From Cristatella mucedo (lineage: Eukaryota; Bryozoa; Phylactolaemata; Cristatellidae): a stretch of 64,000 nt of DNA. The translations under genes and the position numbers were made by a program. The notes below the pieces were generated by a model. The model was not told the origin of the DNA and made no database searches. It saw only the letters and a list, made by a program, of their open reading frames with translations. The stretch is taken from contig WPIO01000045.1 in assembly GCA_009760855.2 (NCBI GenBank), positions 1,287,501-1,351,500 of the forward strand, given 5' to 3'. Of the stretch, positions 1 to 26,118 are shown one piece after another (positions within the stretch are counted from its first letter, which is position 1; every line of letters begins with the position of its first letter).

Positions 1-960
1 AGTTAAACTCAAGATTTATTATAATAGTTTTTATGACCAGGGCAGAGATTATGTATGAATGAATGTATGTATCTCTGTCTGTAACTCCACTAAGCCATAA
101 AGATTAAGTAAGTGTTAGGCAGGAGAGTTCTCCATAGCGCACTCAAAGCGCAAGTGGCTTTCGGCATGCATGTGCTATCCAACAGACTTCTTCTCATGCA
201 AAAAAGAGAAAGTTAGAAGCATAGCTGTGTCAGCAGGGCGTCGAGGAAATAGGTAGCATTGAAATAGTAGCATAGGACAGCTAGAGAGGATGTTGGCAGC
301 AAGAGAGTAGTTGTCGTTGCATAAGAATTGTAGAAGCTAGTTCCACAGTCCAGGACATGCATAGCAAAAACTTCTGTCGCCAATGGGCTTTAAGCATATG
401 AATGGAGCAGCTAATTTATTGTCAATAGAGGACCTGAAGGTATGAAGAGGCTGAATCAAGTGCAGCAATTCAGCCAGATATGAAGGAGCCAAGCTATGGT
501 GGGCCTTGTGGGTCGGTGTACAATTTTGCTCTCTATCAGTTGATCAATCTGGAGCCACCCCATCTCCCTTAGTAAAAAAAGAGGCTGAACCTTTGGGATT
601 TGTTGACCACCATTGCAGCCATATTCAGCATTAGCTGAATATGGCTTAATAGATTTTTTAGTAGCCCGTCCAAAACGGAATTGCGGCAGTCCAGCCAGAT
701 AGAATGCGGGTGCTGGTTAAGATCTTTAGAAAGCCACCGTGGTAGATAGCCCCTGATCTTGGACAGGGGTCAAACGTGATGGCTAGCTGTGGAAGCAGTC
801 TTCTTAACGTAGCTTTCAAACTTTAGGCAGCTTTCATCTAAAGCAGCATACATCTAAATTCCGGGCACATGATGAAGGTCGCACTACGACATCAACAATT
901 TGAAGAGAACATTTACTAGTCCAGTTGCAGGCTTCGGGTGGCCTATGAGTAGGAATTCAG
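1..960 (-). mobile_element. LINE B fragment (antisense non-LTR retrotransposon, reverse transcriptase 3' part)
   Basis: The first 560 bases are close to the antisense LINE B copies at 33541-34014 and 39290-39480, beginning with the same GTATGTATCTC 3' terminus near 65. In reverse complement the following bases give degenerate L2/CR1-type motifs such as LDCRNSVLDGLLKN (equivalent to [12 protein letters not shown]). Many stops and frameshifts show it is dead. The far border near 960 is approximate. Confidence 0.7.
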
Positions 961-1100
961 AGTTTAATCCTCGTATAAGTTAAGGGAAAAGTCGACATTT
1001 ATGATCGAGTATCTGGAAATAAGCATTCAGTTTGTTACTAGCAGTATCGGATTCCAATGGTTTAAATGACAAATGCAGCACGCTATCCTCAGCACAGGAG

Positions 1101-1178
1101 TGATAGCCGATCTCATTGATAGCCGATTGATAGATATCATTGATAGCCGATTGATAGCCGATCTCGGTGATAGCCGAA
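1101..1178. repeat. short tandem repeat, GATAGCCGA unit
   Basis: Six imperfect copies of GATAGCCGA(T) separated by 1-6 bases of related sequence. It keeps short frames open on both strands, but they have no homology. Confidence 0.6.
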
Positions 1179-1334
1179 TACCTTTTACCAGAGGCTCACT
1201 ATACACAGAGATTAGCATAAGACCGAGAACACACCTTGTGGAACTCCACAGGTATCCAGCTTGCTAAATGAGATGTGACTACCACACGATAAAGATTGAA
1301 CACAATCATACCAGTACGATTGAACCATGATCAC

Positions 1335-1435
1335 ATTATTATTGTGAATAAAGCAAGCATTATATGGTGCCCCAGGAGAACTTATCTCTTTTGTAGGCAC
1401 TTTACATTTGAAAAGGAAGCATGTCAAGAACAACG
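1335..1435 (-). mobile_element. LINE A/SINE2-type 3' tail, antisense
   Basis: GGTGCCCCAGGAGAACTTATCTC followed by TAGGCACTTTACATTTG is the reverse complement of the shared tail (AAAGTGCCTA...AGAGAT-AAGTTCTC). Only the terminal part survives. Confidence 0.55.
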
Positions 1436-1539
1436 AATAAGTCGCTTAATATTCTCTACGTATAATTACAAAATTCCTCTCATACTAACTGATCATATGC
1501 ACAGGTACAGTATATATCCATCCTTACCAATGCTCTCGG

Positions 1540-1680
1540 TGTTGCTCTCTCTCTCTCTCTCTCTCCCTCTCCTTTTCTTTCTCCCTCTACCACTTTCTCT
1601 CCCTCTTTCTTGCTCTCTAACTCTCTTCTCCCCACCCCTCTTTTCTGTCTCTCTCCTCTCTATTTCTTTTGGCATCTCTC
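1540..1680. repeat. CT-rich polypyrimidine tract
   Basis: Mixed TCTC/CCTC runs over about 140 bases. The reading frames across it are Ser/Leu or Arg/Glu low complexity and are not genes. Confidence 0.8.
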
Positions 1681-2058
1681 AAAATAACGTGGTCTCTCTT
1701 GTTCTTAGTCAATCCATGTCTGTCATGTCTCTTAGTTCATCAGTAATGCACAGGTCAGGCTTTCCAAACCTTTATTCAGCACATCAGCATCTATGCAGCA
1801 CAAACACGGGAGCCACTCGTAGCAATGCATCGGCCGCATGGCAGCGCCTGCTATCAGGCTGCTAGAGCTGTCGTTGGTCGCCGCTGTTATGTGGCCCCCT
1901 TCCCCTGCAGAGCCACGTGGCAACTCAAGACAACCACACTCACACGACGGCTGCAACATCCCAAGACAACACCAGCACTATCCCAGACGACATCCACACC
2001 AGCAGAGCGGGCGGGCGGGTGCTCACAAGACTAAAGACAGCGGAAGCAGATGCTCCAG

Positions 2059-2059
<1 letters not shown>

Positions 2060-2149
<90 letters not shown>

Positions 2150-2171
2150 ACACACATAAGCATGCACGCAT

Positions 2172-2231
<60 letters not shown>
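2060..2231. repeat. (CA)n microsatellite, two blocks
   Basis: About 87 bases of perfect CA, a 26-base interruption with GCATGCACGCATG, then about 59 more bases of CA. Purine-pyrimidine alternation of this length can adopt Z-DNA. Confidence 0.97.
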
Positions 2232-2233
<2 letters not shown>

Positions 2234-2468
2234 CTGCAGCTGCGCACGAGCAGCTTGCTTTCTTGCATATTTTCCACCGCTAATGATGAGGGGCCAGATT
2301 GGCTTCGCTATGCTGCTAGTCTCCGGTAGTATCTCGGCAAGAGCCATCAAACCTGCTCGAATCTGCTTTGGCTTTCTATTCATGCTTTACAGTGCACCCA
2401 CTTCTTTCTTCTTCTTTCAATATCATTTCTTCATCACGAGTATTGTCCCCCAACGCACGTATTGTATG

Positions 2469-2470
<2 letters not shown>

Positions 2471-2515
<45 letters not shown>

Positions 2516-2555
2516 GTGCGTGCGTGTGTGTGCGTGCGTGTGGGTGGGTGGGTGT
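2471..2555. repeat. (TG)n microsatellite
   Basis: Perfect TG to about 2512, then decaying GTGCG/GGTG variants. Confidence 0.95.
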
Positions 2556-2619
2556 GTACTCACTCTTTCTATCTACGTATTCCTAATTATCGCCAAAAAG
2601 CGGTGGCTTTCAATATGAT

Positions 2620-3478
2620 ATTACTTATTTACCAAGCAACTGGTAATGGATTACCAGAACCCCTTTCGTCAGAAATAAAGTAAATTTTTTTCAAAACACA
2701 GATCAAATAAATCGGCAGCTAACTACAATTTCCTGACCAGCAAATAGAAGCAGACCGAGTGAAAGAAAGACTTCGAATCCTATAGGAAAGACTTCTTATT
2801 GTAATTATAAACGCAATTATATAAGCGAAAGTGTAGATAGATCTTTACGAAAATCACAAAACACGGGGAAGCAGCTGACAATAGCTCATTAGAAAGAGTA
2901 TACACACACACAAAAGCACGCATGCATGCACACACGCACACACATACTTGAGCATACAAACACAATTGCTTCATATTTTCTGTTTGGTCGGCACCAGTCT
3001 TGACATCTCTCTCTATATCTTTCCAGTGGCCACCGACCTAAGCTAGCTGAGAGAGCTGCTGGATTACCAAATTCACTACTTTCAGAGGAGGCAATCAAAG
3101 ATGCCGAGACTTTCAGCCCGAACGAAACGCTATAGGTGTAACGCCAAACAAGGCGATCACAGCAATCTGCTGCGTCAGCCGCCAAGTCGCGCCGCCGTAT
3201 GCCGTAGCAAAGAGGAGCAGCAGCATCCTTTCCTTTGTACCACACATACTGTCCCCCACCTTCCACCAGCGGCACTGTGTCTCACTGACCTTGATTGTCT
3301 CACTGACCTTGATTGGTCTGCTGTCCTTAATTGAGGCTCTTCTCCTTCTTTAATGCCCACTTAATATCACTAATATTTAATGTCACTTGCTCCTGAATTG
3401 GTATTACAATCTAGTCCCCTAAACAACTCCTGAACAAATGAACATTGCCGTCTAGTCCCCTGAATAAATAAATAAATA
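2620..3478. other. unassigned intergenic stretch
   Basis: Contains a short interrupted CA repeat near 2905-2945 and two copies of a CTCACTGACCTTGATTG unit at 3280-3315. A frame from the acceptor-like CTTTCCAG (3026) to a stop at 3134 was considered as an exon but has no recognisable homology. Confidence 0.4.
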
Positions 3479-3479
3479 A

Positions 3480-3651
3480 ATCCTGGCTGATTAAACAGCC
3501 TCCTTTTGTATAGCGACAGAAGAGCCTTTGCGGCTATCACCACCGCTTGCAGTGGCGATAAAGGATCGCCCACTGCAGGAATCGAACCCACGTGACCTTG
3601 GGACCGAGGTCGTGAAAGCAACCACCTTACCTAGTGTGCCATCACGGCTCG
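3480..3651 (-). mobile_element. SINE1 (tRNA-derived), antisense
   Basis: Full-length copy. In reverse complement it has an A-box-like start (GATGGCACACTAGG), a B box (GGGTTCGATTCC region), the body AAGCGGTGGTGATAGCCG-like segment and the 3' end GCTGTTTAATCAGCCAGGA followed by (AAAT)n. The same unit recurs at 11241, 14526, 34890, 36903 and 57388. Pol III promoter inferred from the boxes. Confidence 0.88.
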
Positions 3652-3659
3652 CATAAAGA

Positions 3660-4545
3660 GTAGAAGCATGGTTACCACATGTTTACATGCAAACCCATAA
3701 GCAGACATTTTTCTCAGTTGAGTAGACCTTGATCTGTAGCCCTATTTAGGACTAAAGATCTTACTAGCATTAAACGCCGACTAAAGATCTTACTAGCATT
3801 GAGTTTCTTTGTAGGTAAGACCACTGTCACTCAGCATTGGTAAGGCTTCGGCCAAAAAAGCCATCAATCCGAGACAGTTGGTGATAAAGACGGCTGCTCG
3901 GTTGGTCTATAAATCTCAACTGTTCTTTCATGTATCTTCTCTGCTGAAGATGCTGCAAACGGTACCTGTTGATCACGTGATCCCAGTGCATCACTCCTAG
4001 CCGCCAAGCGCTGCAAGTTCTGCTTCTCCTATCTCCATCGACTGTCCTCCAGATTTAGCTAACGTAGCCCGTAGTTTAGTCTTCGTTGCTTTGTGGACTC
4101 ACAGTCGGAGACGTCTCTAGACCAGAGGGCATGGGAGGAAGTAACCGGCAGTGACAAACCGTTGCTAATCCTCCCCAAAACTTCAGAACTGAATAAGCCA
4201 GTAGCTGACTGCATTTTTCCGAGTACACGCAATTTACATTAGAACAGCTAGCTAGGTTCTGACACGTAGACACAACAGGCCTTAAAGATGCAGCTTGTTT
4301 AACTTAGCAATATATGGATGTGTAAATATGAAGTCTGGAGACCTTTAGCCCTCCTCCAAAGATCCGACGATAGCAAAAGGAGGGTCACCTGAAAGCGACT
4401 CTTCAGTCATTCCCTCCCCAGCAGGACTTGCAACCGCCTTTGTGGAGTGACCCTATCAGGGTTGGCTGTTCGTTAGGCTCTCTCAATACCCTCCTCTAAG
4501 ATTGACAGAATGTCTCTGAAGGCAGACCCGTAAGCTACGCGTTGA
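3660..4545. other. unassigned stretch downstream of the JmjC gene's known exons
   Basis: Has a short direct repeat (GACTAAAGATCTTACTAGCATT at about 3750 and 3779, 28-30 bases apart). No coding exon continuing the JmjC barrel (a W-H-x-V/L motif) was recognised on the minus strand. Confidence 0.35.
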
Positions 4546-4546
4546 G

Positions 4547-4548
<2 letters not shown>

Positions 4549-4599
<51 letters not shown>

Positions 4600-4623
4600 T
4601 CTTTCCTTCCTCTATCCCACCCC

Positions 4624-4716
<93 letters not shown>

Positions 4717-4745
4717 ATCCCCCCTCTCTCCTTCTCTCTCCCTCC
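4549..4745. repeat. (CT)n microsatellite, two blocks
   Basis: Perfect CT of about 45 and 80 bases separated by a CCTTTCC-rich spacer and followed by pyrimidine-rich sequence to about 4810. Mirror-symmetric polypurine/polypyrimidine. Confidence 0.97.
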
Positions 4746-4990
4746 ACCATCACCCTCTTCCACTCTCCCTTCTGCCCCTCCCGATCCCTCTATCTCTTCT
4801 CCTCTCTCTAAGCCACGTGGCACATCCCAGGGTGCGTAGGATCACCCCTATACAGAGGCTAAATGGTACTATGAGGCTGCAGGCCTCAGAGTATGTGGTC
4901 ATGCCGAGGTCAATTCTGCAACCTCAGTGATTCAGTATAGCTAGAACCTTTTGTGACATAGCCTATATATAGACTACTTCATCTTCATAC

Positions 4991-19714
<14,724 letters not shown>

Positions 19715-19719
19715 GAGGG

Positions 19720-20510
19720 CGCCGGCAAGTAGGACAGCTGCCGATGTTGTTAACCTGAGATTGCAAATGCATGTAACGAAGCTAGCACAGAGCCACACCA
19801 GGAGTCTGCAAGCAGCCACGACATATGATGAAACACCATTTGACTACAGACTGGCAGACGTTCAGCAGTTGCCCACTGGAGAACACACGCGATTGCCGAG
19901 TCTGTTTGTCGGGAGCCACAGTAGTTACCTCGCCTGGCTTTGATAGAGTAGCAGCCACCTGCAGGCAAGCCGACCGGCACCGGTTTCAGCTTCCCTTAGC
20001 CCAGAACTACGATCTTTCGGTGGTTCTGGTACTAGCAGTGGTAAATGATCATAGCTTCACCGAGACGGCTGTGGTTAATTTGAGATTATGACACTGCCGT
20101 TGGATTATGAGCTGGTTTCGATTTATGGCAGTGGCATATAAGTAACTGGCGGCAAAGGCCTGGGGAGTCAGGTCGAACACGCCGGGCGTGGCAGTGCGTA
20201 CTGGCCCACTGCGGTGTCCGTGGGAATAAACGTCTTTGAGCCCACTTGCTTCGGTGTTCTGTGTGGTATCGCATACCTGCCGCATAGAGAATGTCAAACT
20301 ACAACGGCAACAGAGGGGGGAAGGCAGGGTGTCGCCGATGAGATGTCGTACTGCAGGCATCAAAAGCATCTGCCCATCTTCTGATTTATCCAGACTTCAC
20401 TGGTCTGCCTTTAGGCACTGGTCTTTCAATGAAGGATGCACCAGGATATGCTCCCTTGGCTATACACTCCCTAATGCTGGCTATTGGAACGACCCGGTCA
20501 ATCATGCTTC
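19720..20510. other. region upstream of the JmjC start, unassigned
   Basis: The JmjC frame is open to about 19820 and hydrophobic (a possible upstream extension). No promoter element could be assigned. Further frames at 20049-20369 lack homology. Confidence 0.3.
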
Positions 20511-20518
20511 CTTTAGAG

Positions 20519-20686
20519 CTGTGGTTCTCAACCTTCCTAATGCCGCGACCCTTTAATACAGTTCCTCTTGTTGTGGCAACCCCAACCGTAAAATCATTAG
20601 GTACAAAGTGTGGAAAAGCATGTGTTCTGATGTTCCTAGGCGAACCCTGTGAAATGGTTGTTCGACCCCCACGTTGAGAACAGCTG
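20519..20686. mobile_element. non-autonomous hAT element of the SPIN/URR1 type with 8-bp target duplication
   Basis: A 168-bp element begins CTGTGGTTCTCAACC and continues TTCCTAATGCCGCGACCCTT. It ends CGACCCCCACGTTGAGAACAGCTG, so the ends form an imperfect terminal inverted repeat. It is flanked on both sides by the identical 8-mer CTTTAGAG (20511-20518 and 20687-20694), the target duplication length of hAT transposons. From memory, the 5' half is nearly that of the SPIN/URR1 MITEs of rodents and other scattered animals. Internally deleted; no coding capacity. Confidence 0.88.
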
Positions 20687-20697
20687 CTTTAGAGCAT

Positions 20698-20772
20698 ATG
20701 CACGATGCCTAGAAAGAGATTAAGTTCTCTGAGCGGGCTAGACACATTTATTATTATTAGTATTATTACCGA
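20698..20772 (+). mobile_element. solo LINE A 3' tail
   Basis: GATGCCTAGAAAGAGATTAAGTTCTCTGAGCGGGCTAGACACATTTATTATTATTAG: terminal stem plus ATT tail only. Sits just outside the 3' target duplication of the hAT element. Confidence 0.75.
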
Positions 20773-20774
20773 CT

Positions 20775-21905
20775 GCTCCAGCATGGCCTGCTAACCAAGC
20801 TAACTAGCTAACCAAGGCATGCCGGCCGCCGTCGGCCAATGCAGCTTCCCCCAAGCAGCTTCACAGTTTGTCTCCAGATAATGCTGCTATTCATCCTAAT
20901 TGAATTAATTCATCACTAATTAAAGCAAGAAAGTACTAGGCACTTCCATTAGGCAGTGAGATGGCGACCGGTACTTTAAGGAGTGACGTAGATTAATGGA
21001 GTATGATAAGACTATGTAATTCTACTATGACTCAGTGAAGTCAGCGAGTCCGCAGGCAGAGAGCTCTTGTTTAGAACAGCGGGTTTGGGCCGCTGCTGCG
21101 GCTGCCACTCGCTCTACTGCGTCCTGCAGGTGCACAGCGTGCGGCTTATGCTGCCGGGCATGTGCTTCGTGCTTGGCAGCATAAGCTTCGAGCTGTGCTG
21201 CGAGGGCTATCGTTCATGCTATCTGCTGCTCACAGCAACTGATTTCTCTCTTTAGAACAGACCGGTTCTTTCAGAGCTTTCAGCCAAGTTTTTCGTTCAA
21301 TGCCCCTTACTACCCACTGGACTCACCAACCGATAGACATCTTAATACGGCGACCTTCTGCCTTTGGCTGGCCTGACAGTCAGACTTTGGCGTAGTACGA
21401 GCAGGGCACACTTTGTAGAGCCTTTGACAATGTGACTGCTGCAACTGAATTGCTCTGACACCGGCTCGAAACAAATGGCCAACGACGTCGACGATCGAGG
21501 CGAAAGCCAGAGGTACATGCAACTGCAACTCAGGGTAGGCATCGTAGGGGGGTGTGTCAACCGGCTGCAAATAAACTGCTTTATTGTTATAGAAACAGCT
21601 ACATCCAAAGAGCTCCAATCCCCAGGGTGGGGGGGTGAGGCCCACAAACAAAACAGAAGCCCTTGCTGATCGACGTATTGTCCGTAGCCGATGCAAACCA
21701 AAACACGACAGCCATTAGCACTCCTTAGGCAGGAGGGAGAACTGCTGTTCTTTTTTCAGTCAGCGTTTCGAGAGCCATCCAACATTCTATTCTGTTACTT
21801 CGGTGGCTTAGCAGCAATCTAGTTCTGGGCTCGCTCAAAGCACCAAGCTTATACGTACAAGAGAAGAGAGTATTGGGCGAGGAACAGTCTCAGGCTATTC
21901 CTCGG
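20775..21905. other. intergenic, unassigned
   Basis: Contains a perfect 12-bp inverted repeat GCTTATGCTGCC/GGCAGCATAAGC (21144-21155, 21175-21186) in a GC-richer patch. The frames here have no homology. Confidence 0.35.
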
Positions 21906-21911
21906 TCGCCG

Positions 21912-22051
21912 ACGTTTCGGCTTTAGGAGTAGGGTCCCGTCTCTTGCCGACTTTACAGGTACCAGGTAGTAGGATGGAGAAACGTTTCGGCTTTAGGAGT
22001 AGGGTCCCGTCTCTTGCCGACTTTACAGGTACCAGGTAGTAGGATGGAGAA
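21912..22051. repeat. perfect 70-bp tandem duplication
   Basis: Two essentially identical 70-base units start at 21912 and 21982. In reverse complement each ends CTCCTAAAGCCGAAACGT. The near identity implies a recent duplication. Confidence 0.9.
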
Positions 22052-22054
22052 ATC

Positions 22055-24080
22055 CTGTGCGAAGGAGATTGATAGTTCGCGATTCGTCAGTTCGTACAGT
22101 CAGCTGCAGCAAAGCATTATCGAGTGCATTACCTGTGCCAGAGCACAAAGTTCTCTTTTTACCCATTAAAACGCTCCTGGTAGAAGTAAAAACTAGAAGC
22201 GCCTGAGCCCGGACGCTGACGACAAGGTTCAGACCAGCTAGATACGATTTCCGAATGGCTAGCGTTCTACTGGCAGGATGGGGGAGCTTATGAGGGTGCG
22301 TCTCCCGAATTAAAATCATTTTCGACAAACGACAGAGCAGGCAGGTATGGGTGTCAGTCCTTGCACTGGCATGACAGATGCTAGCGAAGCTAGTGCATGA
22401 AGCGCAGGAAACGGTCGTAAAAGCCACGAAAAACTATATAGGTGTGCCGAAAATAGCAGAATATTAACGTAGCGAACACTGCTTACACCTTGCTAAAAAA
22501 AGACTGTGACGTTAAATGTACAGCCATATTATATTCCATAGCCACAGAGCAGCTACATGTGCACAGCACCAGCCACGTAACTATACCTTTGACTTGATTC
22601 CTTAATTTGGCCCAGTGGTGCTGGCCATTAACGACAGAGGTCATCAAGGCGGATGTATTTGACATCGTGGGCTGGCGCCTCGTGGCTTATGTGAATAAAG
22701 ACTCTGCTCTCTTAGGGGGGCTACACAAATTAATAATATTTACATAATGTTCTTTAATATTCTCTAAACCATAGAGGACTACACAACCGATTTCTAATGA
22801 TTATATAACTCAGGAGCTGCTAATAATCTCTTGCTCTTTTGTAGTAATGCGGCTGATTTAGGATGCCGACATGTCACTGCCCCTCCTTAAATGTAGGCTA
22901 CTATTGGCACAGATAATTAAAGAAGCTCTGGACTACCGGCAACGGTAGATGTTAACTTTTGGCATCACTATCTCGGCAGGCTTCGACGTACAAATAATTT
23001 CCTATTGAGGATTTTCACGTGCCTTCTTCACGTCAGTTGCTGTAACTGTCTTGTTTCCATCTTCATTGCCGACAGCTGTCAGATCGTCGAATTGCCCTTC
23101 ACTGTGTCTTCTAAACCTTTTTCCAAGACGTTCTGATCAAAGTACTTTGCTTGGCTTTACACAGCCTAACAACGTTAGCCTCAACTCGAACTCATGAATT
23201 TACCTAAACAATTCTCAAAACTAGAAGACGATTAGCGTACACACAAAATAAGGAGGAGTAAACCTCTAGACCTCTGTTGTGCAAGAGATAGCAACTTTTC
23301 CTGCTCATTCTTTGGAGACCGTCTATGCCTTTAGTTTCTATGCTCCCAAAGCCCAGAACTACCTCCCGATTTTTGTCCCGACACCTCTGGCTTGACACTT
23401 GAAAGAAGCTAAGAACCCAGGTCATTCTCACAGTATTTTTCTCATCCATACGACTTGTCTTTTGCATGCTTATTTATTCTGAAAAATGTGCATGTCATAA
23501 AAATGAAAATGTGCATGTTATAAATAGCCGATCGAATTCTTCAAAAGCAGCATTTGTAATGTGCCTCGAGAGCGATTAAGTTCTCTTATGTTCCTATGCA
23601 ATATCTTGCTATTATTATCTGTGGCAATGTCTCATCAGTCCAGCCTTCGTCTAAAGTTCAATTAGACAGTCTTTGGGATGGCTTGAGAGCGCCAGCAGAT
23701 CCCTTTGCATAGCATACACTGACAGTCAAAATATCGAAATTCAGTAAAAAATAACAATACAGTGATAACAACTACAAATTCCAATCCTTTTACATTAACT
23801 ACATGCCGATTCAGCAATCACGGTCGTAATCGTACGATTTCTTTTGACATGTAGGTGTGCGGTGATCACCTTAAAGTATTCACCAAGTTCCTATCACAAT
23901 GAAATAATTGCAGAGCTAGCCAGCTAGACATCACGATCGTCGATCACAAGCTCATCAAGACAATGAAAATAAGAGTAGCAGTAAATACATAGGCAATAAA
24001 GCAAGCGATAAATTGTGAGATATAATAGCTGTCGTCTTTGTCGTCGTATACTATTGGCAATACATAATTAAATATAATAC
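22055..24080. other. intergenic, mostly unassigned
   Basis: Small LINE A/SINE2-like tail remnants at about 22690-22735 (GGGGCTACACAAATTAATAAT) and 23560-23622 (GTGCCTCGAGAGCGATTAAGTTCTC). A 134-codon minus frame (22427-22023) has no recognisable motif. Confidence 0.4.
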
Positions 24081-24081
24081 T

Positions 24082-24205
24082 TAATTTGTGTAGCACCCTA
24101 AGAAAACTTGATCTCTATTGACGTGTTTCACATATACTGCAGATCTCGAACCCACGACCCTGGTTATTAAAGGCGAGCACCTTACCCTGGGCCAAAACAG
24201 GGCGG
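24082..24205 (-). mobile_element. SINE2, antisense, diverged
   Basis: TTGTGTAGCACCCTAAGAAAACTTGATCTCTATT, then CGAACCCACGACC and GCGAGCACCTTACCC, is the SINE2 tail, B box and A-box side in reverse. Confidence 0.72.
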
Positions 24206-24418
24206 TGCCTACTAAACTGTGAATTTCTGAGTGCTGCATCCAATCAAATCTTCGTTCTTTAGAACCTTACCTAGTAATCAAGCACATCGCATCTTTAACC
24301 TCTTTGCCAGCACGACTAATAAGATCAGATAATTCATTCCTTAGGCAAAAACACCAATGCTGGACTACTCTACCTCAGTAACATCGCCACTAGATTCATC
24401 TTCAATTGCCGAACTGGC

Positions 24419-24548
24419 TTGATCCAGCAGTTAAGGTGCTCGCCCCGGCTAAGGTCTGGCTGAGGTCGTGGGCTCGATCCCCGAAGCATATGTGAAGTGC
24501 CTGAATAGAGATTAAGTTCTCTTGGGGTGCTATACAAATGAATTATAT
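24419..24548 (+). mobile_element. SINE2, sense
   Basis: GATCCAGCAGTTAAGGTGCTCGCCCC, GTCGTGGGCTCGATCCCCGAAGC, then AGTGCCTGAATAGAGATTAAGTTCTCTTGGGGTGCTATACAAATGAATTATA. Lies head-to-tail just upstream of a LINE A copy. Confidence 0.85.
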
Positions 24549-24561
24549 CTCACGTAATGTC

Positions 24562-25382
24562 TTATAGCACCACAATGTCCACATTCAAGCTTGTAACTTG
24601 AGACCTCATCTTGGAAGTTCATCTCACAGTCAAAGAAGACTTATAACCTTCCAGATCCCATGCCCACTATTCTTATATGACGGTGTGTAGATCCGCTTCC
24701 GACATGCATAACTAACATATTAAATGTCCTTAGCTTCAGTTCTTGTACCTGAACCTTTTAAAAACTGCCTTTGTCAGGCTACTCATCAAGAAGACAACAC
24801 TAGACAAGGAAAACCTAAGCAACATCTGCCCAGACCCCAACTGCCATTCTTATCAAGGACACAGGGCCGGGCAGATCAGCTAACTCATACATCAAAATAG
24901 CAAACCTAGAAAGTAAATTTCACTCTGGTTTTAGAGCAATCACTCCACCGAGTCAGCATTGCTTCAGGTGCATAATGACCTTCTTAAGAATGCAGACGTA
25001 GGTAAAGTCTCTCTGCTTGTTTTTCTCAATCTTTCAGCAGCTTTTGATACTATTGATCGCCAAGTCCTTCTCGAGTGCCTCCCATCTCGCCTGGGCATCA
25101 CAGGCACAGCATTACAATGGTTCAGGTCCTATCTCAGTAGGAGACTTCAGAACTCTGATGTGAACTAAGAAAGATCATCCTAGAAACCACTGCAGTACGG
25201 TGTGCCTCAGGGCTCTGAGCTTGGTCTTCCTCTTTTCACAATTTATACTCTCCCTCTTGCAGATGTGACCGCCAAGTGCAATCTAGGCTTACATCTCCTT
25301 GCAGGTGACGTAAAGCTATATGTGTTTTAATCCCTCCTACTCTCCCAGCACGTCAAATTCTTAATTCTCATGATCAATATTA
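24562..25382 (+). mobile_element. LINE A reverse transcriptase fragment (5' side of an interrupted copy)
   Basis: Matches the long LINE A copy from the pre-RT spacer (24562, compare 46260) through [32 protein letters not shown] and the VPQGSELG motif to about 25382. Contains stops and frameshifts. The element resumes at 26119 after an antisense insertion. Confidence 0.82.
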
Positions 25383-26118
25383 ATTAATAATATATTTTTA
25401 TAGCACCCTTAGAGAACTTAATCTCTTTCTGGGCATTTTATATTAGCTGCAAATGAAGCAGGATCGAGTGGCTAGTGGTAGAGTGCTCAAGGTCAACAAG
25501 CATAACATGGTTAGAGGTGACATGCAGTGTCAGCATGCAAATATGGTTAGTGGCAGTATGCACAGTGTCAGCAGCACAAGCACACGAAGGACGAATCACG
25601 TGGAACCACTAAATGCTCTGATAAATGCATGAGTCGTTATAGCTTCTTTTTAAATGTCGTCAAGTGGGGGGATGCCGTGATGCTAGTCGGAAGTGAGTTC
25701 CAGGCTTAGAGAGCATACAAACTAAAGGCAGGGTCTCAAAAAGATTTGAGGTTCATACGACGTGTAGCTAAACGATTTAATTCAAGAAAAGTAAGTGATA
25801 CACTGCTTAGCAGGGTGGGGAGTAGATCGGATAGGTAGGCTGGAGCCAAAAAAAGAAGGAACCTAAAAGTGAGTGACAGAACCTTGAAGTCGATGCGTTG
25901 ATGGGCTGGGAGCCAGTGCAGGTCGGAGAGAAGTGGTGTGATGTGGCAACTGCGCTGCTCACGACAAGCCTAGCTGCCGAGTTTTGCATCAACTGTAAGC
26001 ACCTGATTGCACTGATGGCCGGTAGACCAGCAAGCAGTGAGTTACAGAAGTCGAGGTGGGATGTCACAAATGCAGGGACCAATTTAGATGTAGTATCTTT
26101 GTCTAAACCTGGTTTCGG
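25383..26118 (-). mobile_element. LINE A copy, antisense, nested in a sense LINE A
   Basis: Starts with the reverse complement of the ATT tail and AGAGATTAAGTTCTCTAAGGGTGC. The minus frame 26121-25807 reads [30 protein letters not shown]...NSAARLV, the C-terminal third of the L2/CR1-type ORF. 5'-truncated. Confidence 0.82.

Noticed and set aside
1838-2383. Frames rich in Thr-His or Cys-Val repeats
   Set aside because: Translations of the (CA)n/(TG)n microsatellite on the two strands.
3027-3136. Possible plus-strand terminal exon after a CTTTCCAG acceptor (reads HRPKLAERAAGLPNSLL... to a stop)
   Set aside because: No family recognised, no partner exon upstream, and the opposite strand is equally open. 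A protein search of these ~35 residues would decide.
19715-19819. Longer N-terminus of the JmjC protein starting at 19819
   Set aside because: The codon at 19819 is GTG, unlikely as a start in an animal gene; the first ATG is at 19714. An upstream exon remains possible.
22023-22427. 134-codon minus frame next to the 70-bp duplication, considered as a Penelope GIY-YIG endonuclease
   Set aside because: No GIY, YIG or CxxC-type motifs in any of the three minus frames.
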